This document shows, one piece after another, positions 47,182 to 55,914 of a stretch of DNA of 64,000 nucleotides. The notes under the pieces are model-generated. The model saw only the letters and a program-made list of their open reading frames with translations, searched no databases and was not told the DNA's origin. Source of the stretch: Jaenimonas drosophilae (Eukaryota > Euglenozoa > Kinetoplastea > Trypanosomatida > Trypanosomatidae); assembly GCA_030849065.1 (NCBI GenBank), contig JASAON010001630.1, positions 61,927 to 125,926 of the forward strand, given 5' to 3'. Position numbers and translations under genes: made by a program. Numbering within the stretch: the first letter of the stretch is position 1; the number at the start of each line of letters is the position of its first letter.

Positions 47182-49446
47182 CTACTCTGTACGAACGAAC
47201 TGCACAGCATTTCGAATCTTGGATATCCGAACCGAACTAAGGGGCATCATCTCACCATCCGCCATGGAGATTCCATCATCTACCTTCACCTCAACCGCCC
47301 GAGCCTTCACGTAGCACATCGAATCACGGTTCACGTGTGTCCCGTGTTCAAGTCCAGTTACAAAATGAAAAAACTCCATCCGGCCACCGCCGCTGCTCTT
47401 CTCGTCCTTTTTGATGAAGACGAGGTCAACCGCCCCATCAGAAAGATGGGCTGCAGGCGCCATCACCATGTCCTGCGCCGCATCGCGTAAGCCACAGACC
47501 ATGATGCTGAAGAACTCCCCACTAAGAGTCGTCCACTGCTCGCCAGACTGCCCCTCTTCCTCTGAGCTTGTCCAGGTCGGATTCTGCATGTTCAGCAGCT
47601 GCTCGTCGGTGTAGTCGGCAAGTGAAGGGGGGAAGTCATTGCCTAGCGGGCAGGACGCGTCGCGCAACGTCGCGCACCCCTCGAGTGTTTGGCCAGTGGA
47701 AAAATCTACGGCGGGCTGATACTGGCGGCAGTGCGGGCACTGATCCCGCATGGTGCAAAAGGGAAGCTCCGTCCGCTCTGGCATTCGATCTCCCTGGTTA
47801 AGCTTCTCCAGCTTGATACCGGAGGCATTCACCCAGGGGAGGTATCGAATCACCGCGCGATAGGTACGGAGACCCTTGAGGAAGACGTAGCCACCGTAGA
47901 CGGTGAAGCGAGCGTTGCCCATCCAGCGGAGGTGCTCTGAGCCGTGGTCCACAGCGTTCACCACCCCAAAGGACATCGACATGAAGGCCACACGAGAGGT
48001 AAGTGTCGGAGCCCCAAGGTAGTGAGCCACAGCGTTTTCAAAGACCCCAGAGCCGTCGGTGAGAAAGGGTGAGCCTGCTGGACTCCCGGTCTCGGCAGAG
48101 GCGTGTGACGGTTCCCTCTCACTGGCGCTGTCCTGCCGCGTGACGAGTTCCTGTCCGTAGCGAGAGCGGTACTGGTCAAACTGGCGCTCAATGTCAGACC
48201 GCTTGCGCTTCGTGAGCAATTGGCTGTGGCCGGCAATCATGTCGGCGTTTTGGGTGAAGCGCAGGTGCAGTAAATCCATGTTGCAGGTAGAGAGGTGGAC
48301 CAAGGCGAGGGCAGAGGAATCGGGTGAGAGAACGTTCAGGCTCTTAGCCAGTCCGCAGGCGCTGCCGGTGGCGATGGTCGCGATGGGAGGCAAGAGGTGG
48401 TACCATCCATGGCTGAACAGAAGCTCAATCACCTCCTCGGGATTGAGGTCACAACCGGACGGCACGCTCTTCGAGCGCATCATGTGCAACAGCGCCAGCT
48501 TTCGTCGGTGAAGGCCGTTCACCGCTTCATGAATCATTCCGTCACCACCTGCCACCGCCACCACGTATTGGGAGTCGAGTGGATTGCGAAGGTCTGCCAC
48601 AAAGTCCTCGCACTGATGCGCTCTCGAGGTGACAATGTACTCGAAGGTGTGGCGTGAAAAGTGAAGGACTGGTTGAATGTAGTGTTCAAAAATCTTGAGA
48701 CCATTGCCTTTTCCTGACTTCTCACTAACAAAGACAATGATGTGCTTCGGTCCCAGGGCATAGATGCGAGCGAGGATCTGAGAGAGAACCTCCTCCACCT
48801 CCCAGTTTGTGGATGGGTGGCGAAGAGGAAGGGATTCGGTAGCGCAAAACTGAATGGTTTGAATAGATCCCTTTGCCAGTCCAGATACACGACGAAGTAC
48901 GTGCATGAGATAGACCTCTTTGCCAGAGTTGGAGGTGATCGATGTCGCACGGCTCATCTGCCGCGTTGAGGAACCCCCGGAAGAGGTGGAGTTGTTGTTT
49001 CCCTCCGAGTGCTCCCCCCGGATTGACGATGAAGAGTGATTGCCATTGGACTGTGGATGTCCCTCTCGGTCACGCAAGCCCCGCTGCTCTAGACGCCGTA
49101 GCTGCCGCCGGGCAACAGACTCATTGAGGGTCTCAATGTTGATGATGTCCGCTACCCGAATGGAAAGGACTGTCTGGGGAGAGCTGCTCCTATGGGGTCG
49201 ATCAGGGGTGAAAGAGACTACTCCATCGGAGAACCGAAGCACACAGGGACGACCCTTGTAGAGAACGCGAGTCTCAGCGTGAAATGAACTGAAACTGCTT
49301 GATCGGAGGTGCCGGCGCAACTCTGTGGTCTCGTGCGAGGCACACGAGTGGAATGTGCCGAAGGAAGCTCGTCGGGGAGGTGACGAGGAGCCAGCAGAAG
49401 TCGGGGGTGCCAAGCTCTGCTGCGACGTCCCCGATGCCTGATCCAT
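47182..49446 (-). CDS. SPHK: Sphingosine kinase-like lipid kinase
   Basis: A 754-residue protein starting at MDQASGTSQQ (ATG at 49446). Residues 60-205 include a PH-like strand set broken by a Ser/Asn-rich linker. The diacylglycerol-kinase catalytic fold starts at about 235: HIIVFVSEKSGKGNGLKIF, the nucleotide-binding loop AGGDGMIHEAVNGLHRR with GGDG at 300-303, and ATGSACGLAKSLN near 385. FRISGDGGE-type C-terminal strands are represented by VDLVFIKKD and ARAVEVKVDDGISMADGEMM, where DGE is the family's closing motif. A cysteine-rich insertion (CTMRDQCPHCRQY...C...C) near 575-610 is unusual. Product would be sphingosine-1-phosphate; ceramide kinase is an alternative. Confidence 0.85.
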   Translation of the reverse strand: MDQASGTSQQSLAPPTSAGSSSPPRRASFGTFHSCASHETTELRRHLRSSSFSSFHAETRVLYKGRPCVLRFSDGVVSFTPDRPHRSSSPQTVLSIRVADIINIETLNESVARRQLRRLEQRGLRDREGHPQSNGNHSSSSIRGEHSEGNNNSTSSGGSSTRQMSRATSITSNSGKEVYLMHVLRRVSGLAKGSIQTIQFCATESLPLRHPSTNWEVEEVLSQILARIYALGPKHIIVFVSEKSGKGNGLKIFEHYIQPVLHFSRHTFEYIVTSRAHQCEDFVADLRNPLDSQYVVAVAGGDGMIHEAVNGLHRRKLALLHMMRSKSVPSGCDLNPEEVIELLFSHGWYHLLPPIATIATGSACGLAKSLNVLSPDSSALALVHLSTCNMDLLHLRFTQNADMIAGHSQLLTKRKRSDIERQFDQYRSRYGQELVTRQDSASEREPSHASAETGSPAGSPFLTDGSGVFENAVAHYLGAPTLTSRVAFMSMSFGVVNAVDHGSEHLRWMGNARFTVYGGYVFLKGLRTYRAVIRYLPWVNASGIKLEKLNQGDRMPERTELPFCTMRDQCPHCRQYQPAVDFSTGQTLEGCATLRDASCPLGNDFPPSLADYTDEQLLNMQNPTWTSSEEEGQSGEQWTTLSGEFFSIMVCGLRDAAQDMVMAPAAHLSDGAVDLVFIKKDEKSSGGGRMEFFHFVTGLEHGTHVNRDSMCYVKARAVEVKVDDGISMADGEMMPLSSVRISKIRNAVQFVRTE

Positions 49447-50252
49447 CGTTGTTTGGTTCTTAGTGAATGGGTGAGGAGTGGGGGTGGGGAAATAGTGTGT
49501 GGCCTCTGTGGTCACTTTGGTTAGTCCGCTGCGCTGTTATACACGTCAGATCCAGAGATCGTGAAGGTAGTGGACGAGCACAAAAAAAAACGGAAACTGA
49601 GTTCGGTGCCGATACACGCACTCTATTCCAATACCACGACTCGCAGGTGCCTATCCTCTTCTCGAAGACGATGAGATAAACCAAAGGATAGCGTGCGGGA
49701 TAGCGAGCTGAGGCTGAGACGGGGCTGTGAGGAGAGAAAACAACAAATAATAGCAACACGACGGAAAAAAATGAATGAAAGGAAAAGCAACAGAAGTCTT
49801 CGGTATGGGAGGTTACACAGGCAACCGACGGTCGAGCGCGTTCGTCCAACTGCACTGTTTCAGAACCTGTCTGAGATATGTCGACTGTTGCGAGGGTAAA
49901 GCTGGCGAAACGAGGAGCGGGCCAAGTTCGCGATGCAGCGCTCGTTGGCTGCAGCTTCAACTGAAAAGAAAACCAAAGGGTAAATAGATGAGCTGACGGT
50001 GAGACGTAACTATCTACAATCGAAGCAATACGCAAGCACCTCCTACGCCACATAGACCAATAAACAACGAGAAGAGGTACCGAATGAGATGTAGATGAAC
50101 CGTGAAACACAGCACAGAGAGAAAATCCAGTTACACGGCACAGAGTGCGACGTTGCAGCGCATAAAGGTATTTGCGTCTAATTGTACATCGCTTTCACAG
50201 CAGCTACAGGATGTTCCTGCGAGTCCATCAACGACTCCCCTCATAATGTAAC
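49447..50252. other. 806-base intergenic region
   Basis: Leader of the sphingosine kinase gene and 3' region of the protease-like gene. The minus strand is pyrimidine-rich with a T-run at 49581-49589. A 216-codon open frame at 49460-50110 is rich in Ser, Phe, Val and Leu from this pyrimidine bias and resembles no protein, so it is not called. Nothing else is seen. Confidence 0.5.
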
Positions 50253-52640
50253 TTAGATCTCGTCCAGTAGGTGGAGAGCGAGTGTAACGCCTTCATGAAC
50301 ATCTACGGCGGTGAGATGAACACGCACCATCTGCTCACACGCGGCCCGAAAAGCCGTTACCACCGAATCGGACGGAAGGAAGCGCCAGCGCACCAACACT
50401 GCCACTAGGTCGAGGCAGGTGCATAGGAGGTCTGTTGCATCTGAAAGCCGTTCACGTGAGTCACGGTCACACACAGCCACCAGGACTGCCCACAGCATCT
50501 CCTGCTGATGGCGGAGAGACTGTTGGATGAAGAAGGAGCTCACCTCGATCGGATCACGCGAGGCATCGGGCAAATTCAGCTGGCCACGTTTATTGGGCAC
50601 CCAATCAGCGGAGATGACAACGGGTGAGCTGAAGACGAGCAGCCGATCTGCGTAAGGCTGCAGCATACTACGTAACAGTACCAAGAGTCCTTTGAGAACG
50701 AAGGAATTCTCTCTGTAGCGTTGAATGCAGTCCAGAAGAAGAGCTACGAGGTCCTCATTCGTGAGTACCGTCAGATAGCGCGGGTCATGCTCAATCACGT
50801 GGCTGATCAGCTGACCGATCCACTTGGCAAGATGAGGGCAGTCTGTGCCGTGCATCCTCAGGGCGGTCACGGCCAGTTCCAGGCCATTGCCACGTACGAG
50901 AACGTGAATGGACTCCTCCACACGTGGCACAGAGGGGTTTGTCACCTGCACCAAACAGTACACTCCCCACTGAAGAATAAGCGAGCGGTGAGAGTACTCC
51001 TTCATGATCTCAAGTACCGTCACCACGCCATCCACATGAACGAAGGTGGATAGGTTGCTCTCACAGAGGCACAGTCGGCCGAGAGCAGCTAGAGCAGTGC
51101 TAACGAGCTCCTCGTCGTGGGGATGGCCATCTACCATCTCCAAAATCACCCCCACACCTTCAGCTACGGTGGCAAGGTCGGTTGCGTACTCCTTCCGTAC
51201 CATCACCTGCAAAACCTTCTTACAGAGTTGTGGGCAGTAGGAGAAGGCGTACAGCATGTGGGCCAAGGACTCGAAACCCGTGAAGAACTCGGCGTACACC
51301 TCCTCAAAACTCGGCACGCGAAGGGTGACGGGTGCGGGGTTCTCCCGAAGCCACCGGATCCGCTCCACCTCATTGAAGTCAAGAATATAATCGCCATGGG
51401 CGCCAACATCCATTGCTTGATGGGGCTGGTTGATGCCAAAGGGCTGATTAAAGACCTCTGGTGAGACGCTCGTGGTGCAGCCTGTAATGACGCCACCTTC
51501 CAACATGCTGAGGGGGAGGATGGAGATGGGGGAGCAGCACAAGCCAAGCATGTTGGACTGGAAGAGATGACGGACAATGGAGGAAGTGCGCATACAGATA
51601 CTTTGGCCATCTCGCTGATGCTGCAGACCTACAAAGTCACCCTGCATATTGAAAACGGGGCCACCACTGCAATCATCGTACGCTGCTGCGCTGTTTCCAC
51701 AGTCGTACACGCAGAAGTCTTCGTAGACCTCAGCAACGTGATGAACAAGATAGTGCCGCTCGTGACCGTTAACGTGTGTAACGAGCATATGTACATCACC
51801 CACACGAATGGGGGCGATGGACGACAGTAGCAAAGGCAGGGGAAGGGGTTTTAGGATGTGGAGATCATCCACGGGTGCTGAAGCTCGTCTGGGGGACCAT
51901 CGCCGACGTGCGCTGGACAGAGCTGCCGCGTCGGAACCACTGCGGCTGCAGGTACGGTTCTGAGAGAAACGGATTGAGGGAAGGACCGAGGAAGGAGAGT
52001 ATTGTTGCTCATCCATTGTTGCTTGTGGCTGAATGTCACAGTAGGTAATTGTGTACCCAATCTCCTCCTCCTCCTCACTGTCCATGTCACTATCAAGATT
52101 GGATGTACGCCCAGACGATGGGCGTGCCGGAGGACTGACAGAACACACAAAACCACAATCTGCTCGAATGGCCACGGAAAATGGCTGAGGATCATGTCCG
52201 AGTTGAGCCGCAGTTCCTGCCACAGGCTGCTCCATGAAGGTAACAGTAGTGCCTACAGACTCCTCGCGTGTGGGAAGTACAGAAGATGAGGTCAGCAGAA
52301 CTCCAAGGGTGGGAAGCCGATCGTCTTCTTCCACCTCACGTTGGGTCGGCTTCGAGTTCTGTTGCTGCTGTTGCTGTTGCTTCCGCCGCCAACGCTCGTT
52401 CTTCGGTTGGTGGGCTGTCGAAGCCTGTCTCTGGTAGGGTGGAGGAACAGTGCTATCGGCCTTTGGTACCGCAATTAGAATGGCGCTTCCACGTGATCCG
52501 CTGACTCGTCCGACCGCATGAATGAATTGGGTGATCTTGTCAATGATGTTCCATGCCTCCAACGATGTCTTCTTTCGCTCACACTTGGCCGCGTGGCGTC
52601 GCCGAAGGGAGGCTGACGATGGAAGAGAGCGGCTACTCAT
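50253..52640 (-). CDS. Trypsin-fold (PA clan) protease-like protein with armadillo-type repeats
   Basis: A 795-residue protein. The strand GSRGSAILIAVP at 48-58 resembles the start of a Deg/trypsin-type barrel. After a long disordered insertion (poly-Gln at about 88-94, acidic run at about 189-193) the C-terminal barrel follows: IRVGDVHMLVTHVNGHERHYLVHHVAEV, then AAAYDDCSGGPVFNMQGDFVGLQHQ with the candidate nucleophile S325. The usual residue before this Ser is Asp; here it is Cys. The His and Asp of the triad are not obvious, so activity is uncertain. Residues about 430-795 are helical repeats of armadillo/HEAT type (STALAALGRLCLCESNLSTFVHVDGVVTVLEIM). This arrangement was not recognised from a named family. 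Confidence 0.6.
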   Translation of the reverse strand: MSSRSLPSSASLRRRHAAKCERKKTSLEAWNIIDKITQFIHAVGRVSGSRGSAILIAVPKADSTVPPPYQRQASTAHQPKNERWRRKQQQQQQQNSKPTQREVEEDDRLPTLGVLLTSSSVLPTREESVGTTVTFMEQPVAGTAAQLGHDPQPFSVAIRADCGFVCSVSPPARPSSGRTSNLDSDMDSEEEEEIGYTITYCDIQPQATMDEQQYSPSSVLPSIRFSQNRTCSRSGSDAAALSSARRRWSPRRASAPVDDLHILKPLPLPLLLSSIAPIRVGDVHMLVTHVNGHERHYLVHHVAEVYEDFCVYDCGNSAAAYDDCSGGPVFNMQGDFVGLQHQRDGQSICMRTSSIVRHLFQSNMLGLCCSPISILPLSMLEGGVITGCTTSVSPEVFNQPFGINQPHQAMDVGAHGDYILDFNEVERIRWLRENPAPVTLRVPSFEEVYAEFFTGFESLAHMLYAFSYCPQLCKKVLQVMVRKEYATDLATVAEGVGVILEMVDGHPHDEELVSTALAALGRLCLCESNLSTFVHVDGVVTVLEIMKEYSHRSLILQWGVYCLVQVTNPSVPRVEESIHVLVRGNGLELAVTALRMHGTDCPHLAKWIGQLISHVIEHDPRYLTVLTNEDLVALLLDCIQRYRENSFVLKGLLVLLRSMLQPYADRLLVFSSPVVISADWVPNKRGQLNLPDASRDPIEVSSFFIQQSLRHQQEMLWAVLVAVCDRDSRERLSDATDLLCTCLDLVAVLVRWRFLPSDSVVTAFRAACEQMVRVHLTAVDVHEGVTLALHLLDEI

Positions 52641-52974
52641 CCTTGCTAGACTATTAATCAGAGCAGATCACAGATCAGCTCACTGCGGATAGATATTGGA
52701 AGCAGACAATGGCGGTAGTCCGCACACGCTAGCACCAGTACCAAACGCAGCAGGTGGAGAGAGGGGGGAGGAACAAGCATAGTCACTGTGAGAAGATGTC
52801 GGATGAACCATTTAGGTGAGAGCGAACACAGACGTGGGGTGAAGTCACAGTACGAGGAGGTGACATGAGGTGGTCAACGGTCAGTGAGGTTCTCAACGTC
52901 ACGGAAAGAAAGCGGGGGAAGAGAAGGTCCTATAAGAGATAGCGGGCGGAGTGTAGACGACGAACGAGCCAGCC

Positions 52975-55605
52975 CTACGATAGATATGATAGCGGTAAAG
53001 ATGCTACCAACGCGGTGGTCTTCCCGCAGTAAGGGCAAGCCACCGCTCGGAGAGGACTCCGTCTGTTGTATGTACTCTGTGTCTGCGAAGGTAACAAGTT
53101 GCGCATCGAGTTGTAGGAGATGACGTGTCCGCAGGTCAGCAGTGCTGGTGAGTATTCGAAATTTTCTTCTTTGGGGAGGTACTCGCACTCTGGGGGATCG
53201 AGGAATTGTTGTCTCTCGGAAGCACCCGCACGAAGTAGGTGCAGCATTCCTCCCACAAGGGAGTCCACGCAGCGAGCTCGAGACACAGGGCAGTAGCACA
53301 TGGTCCCACAAAAAGGGTGCCAGCCAGCCTCAACAGGATCAATATGCGGATCCCACGTGCCCCGCTCCCGCGGAAGAGGATGGCACCTCTCCGCCCACCG
53401 TGGCGGGCGGGAGAGCGACCAGGCTCCGCGCTGCTCCATCTTTTGGTAGGACTGGAGAAGGGAAAAAACCGATGGGATCTCCACGGTAATACCTTGCCGT
53501 AAATGAAGCGATGAGCTTTGCTGTGTAGCACGTAGCAGATGGGAGTCCTCCAAACGGTTCAGTGCCGACAGCATCGTTCGGCTTAGCACACTGAGGCAGC
53601 TCTCCAGGTAGTCAGTCACCTCCTCCGCTGGGGAATCGGGGTGACCTGGTGACGTGGCCACGCGAGATGCCACGTCAGCGGCCCACTGGCCCAAGCTCTT
53701 CTCTGGCCGAGAGTCATCTTCGCCGCACCCACGCAGCCCGTCCACCACCGCACTTAAATGGGCAATGTGGGCAACCGTGGCGGCAAGGTTACGGAAGACT
53801 GCCTCCCTCCAAACAAGCGGACAGAGACGATCTGGCAGCGTCTGTGAGCTACTGGCTGGGGAAAGAGCGGAAGTGCTGATCCACGAAGGGCGTGGCCCTC
53901 GTAATGGCAAAAAAGGTGTGACGCAGCGGAGGTAACGTTCGTGTGCTCGGTGGGGATCCATATCAGCCGCGTCGCCCGCATATGGAGCGGAGGTGGATGT
54001 TCCCACTGGCGAGTAGCACATGACACCGAGAAGCTGCTCAAAGGAGAGTAGTAGGGGAGCACCCTCCTCAATTGTCTCACCTGTAGGCTTGGAGAAGGTG
54101 TGTCGGTGACGAAAGCGTGCGTAGTGATCACTCACAACTTCGTCTGCCTGAAGTGCGGCTATAAGTTTCACACAGCGGGAGAGGTCCAACTGAGCAGTCT
54201 CATTTTTTGTGGATGCCGATGAGCGAGCAAGGATCTGGCCCAGTTCCATCAAACTGGTAAGGAGCGTCACATCAGCCAATAAAGATCGCGCGCGCTCTTG
54301 CAGACGGTCCGTCCATCGCTGAAGTCGATGACTCGCAGAGGCACGAAGCGGTGGTGCCACACCAATAATCGGAGATGATTGCGGGGTTAAATTAATCCCG
54401 GAAAGACCTCCCATTCGTCTATCTTCATCCTCCTCATCCTCAATGCTGGTGCCAGGGGTGGTAGGATCTTCCGGAGTCGAGCTGCGCTCATGGCCCGCTG
54501 ACATGGCTGATGCCACCTCATTCAGCACAGAGGTAGGTGCCCGGAGATATTCCTCCGTCTCATGACCGGAGAGGTCCGGAGCAGCGTCAGTGTGTGGGCC
54601 TCCGCAAAGCGGCGGGGCCAAAGTGGTTGAGTCATCGGCAGAGCTGGGCATTGGTACCTCTGTGTCACGAATGATGAGACGCAGCCATGTATCCAGCTGC
54701 GGAAACGAAGCTGCCACCAGCATCGGTAGCCGTTGTGTTGCCCAGGCCTCGTCATCATACGCTGCGACGTTCTGGTCTTGAGGAACAACAGAGGGAGGGC
54801 TAGGCTCTTCAAAGATTCCGTGGCGCAGCTCAGCCATCAGCGGATATATAGGAGTTGTAAGGGATCTGTGTAGGTTGTCGGGGATGGATGCGTTGGCGGA
54901 GCTGGCCTTATTCGCACCAAGCTCATCCATCATGGCTGGTGTAAGCGGAATTCCGTCGTGCTTAAGTTGTCGCAACAATAAATCATCCACAGTATTTTGG
55001 ATCTGTACCGATGGATGCACTGGAGGTGGGAAAGTATCTGAGCGTTGCATAGTGGCTGGCACTGCCTCGGCAGCAGCGCCAGCTGCAGCCTCTGGATCCC
55101 ACTGTGACCATTCTGCGAGGCAGGCTGCAACTTCAGCAGAACAACACGAGGTGAGGGAGGGTACTGGCAGACGATGGCGAGGAAGGCTGCCAGGGTTCAC
55201 TTCTGCCGTGGACTGAGGCGATTGACGAACAGCTTGGCGAGGCGGAGTCACCGCCGGAGTGGTGGCAGGAGTTGTGTCAGCGGTGATAGCTTCGGACGTA
55301 CAATCCAAATTTCGTAAAATAGGATGCTGTGCAGCCAGTCTGTGGCTATAAGCGGATAGTGGTGATAATTTGCTACGTGCTTCCGCTAGCCATCGGATAA
55401 TGTGGGACTCACATGCAACCGTGTTAAGAGCCAGCCGCTCCAGACACGGCAGCGTCGAATTGGGATGGTTGGCATCTGTTTGGCCCTGGTCGTCTTCCTG
55501 GAGCTTCTTAAGCTCCTCGATGGCTTCTCGGAAAAACGCACATAATGCCGGTAGAGTCGTGGGGTCGTCACGTCTCGAGATGAGCGGGCTGCGGCAGTCC
55601 GTCAT
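52975..55605 (-). CDS. RMD5/MAEA-type CTLH (GID) complex RING-like protein
   Basis: An 876-residue protein. The C-terminal 60 residues carry the degenerate RING of GID-type ligases: CPVS...C earlier, then PALLTCGHVISYNSMRNLL and a closing CPYCGKTT at about 858-865. RMD5 and MAEA end similarly (LxCGHVIS...N, then CPYC). Preceding residues include helical stretches, with a possible CTLH-type segment near 560-620. The middle third is disordered and rich in Ser, Thr and Pro (TTPATTPAVTPPRQ). RMD5/MAEA form the catalytic heart of a multisubunit ubiquitin ligase. This protein is about twice as long as yeast Rmd5; whether it is the RMD5 or MAEA counterpart is not settled. Confidence 0.65.
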   Translation of the reverse strand: MTDCRSPLISRRDDPTTLPALCAFFREAIEELKKLQEDDQGQTDANHPNSTLPCLERLALNTVACESHIIRWLAEARSKLSPLSAYSHRLAAQHPILRNLDCTSEAITADTTPATTPAVTPPRQAVRQSPQSTAEVNPGSLPRHRLPVPSLTSCCSAEVAACLAEWSQWDPEAAAGAAAEAVPATMQRSDTFPPPVHPSVQIQNTVDDLLLRQLKHDGIPLTPAMMDELGANKASSANASIPDNLHRSLTTPIYPLMAELRHGIFEEPSPPSVVPQDQNVAAYDDEAWATQRLPMLVAASFPQLDTWLRLIIRDTEVPMPSSADDSTTLAPPLCGGPHTDAAPDLSGHETEEYLRAPTSVLNEVASAMSAGHERSSTPEDPTTPGTSIEDEEDEDRRMGGLSGINLTPQSSPIIGVAPPLRASASHRLQRWTDRLQERARSLLADVTLLTSLMELGQILARSSASTKNETAQLDLSRCVKLIAALQADEVVSDHYARFRHRHTFSKPTGETIEEGAPLLLSFEQLLGVMCYSPVGTSTSAPYAGDAADMDPHRAHERYLRCVTPFLPLRGPRPSWISTSALSPASSSQTLPDRLCPLVWREAVFRNLAATVAHIAHLSAVVDGLRGCGEDDSRPEKSLGQWAADVASRVATSPGHPDSPAEEVTDYLESCLSVLSRTMLSALNRLEDSHLLRATQQSSSLHLRQGITVEIPSVFSLLQSYQKMEQRGAWSLSRPPRWAERCHPLPRERGTWDPHIDPVEAGWHPFCGTMCYCPVSRARCVDSLVGGMLHLLRAGASERQQFLDPPECEYLPKEENFEYSPALLTCGHVISYNSMRNLLPSQTQSTYNRRSPLRAVACPYCGKTTALVASLPLSYLS

Positions 55606-55914
55606 GTCACTCGCGCTGCTCTAACCCACACTCACTACACTGGGAGAGGAAGATGAAACACCTCGTTTGATACGCACGCTACACTCTGCTACAGTTTTGA
55701 GAGGTGTGGGAAAACGTGAACAACAAGCATGGATTTGGTATCTACATGTTCCGGACACTCACACACAGCCTTTGGAGAGGGAGGGCCCCTGCAGTGATTT
55801 CACCCGGAACACACGTGAGCAGATCAACGCAGAGGGATAATCACCGCGAATTCATCTCCGGCAGTCGATGAATGGCACCTATATCCCCCGCAACCAAAAA
55901 GAAGTGAGTCCTTG

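Noticed and set aside
49460..50110. 216-codon minus-strand open frame upstream of the sphingosine kinase
   Set aside because: Its product is Ser/Phe/Val-biased because it translates pyrimidine-rich leader DNA. There is no motif, and it overlaps the kinase leader.
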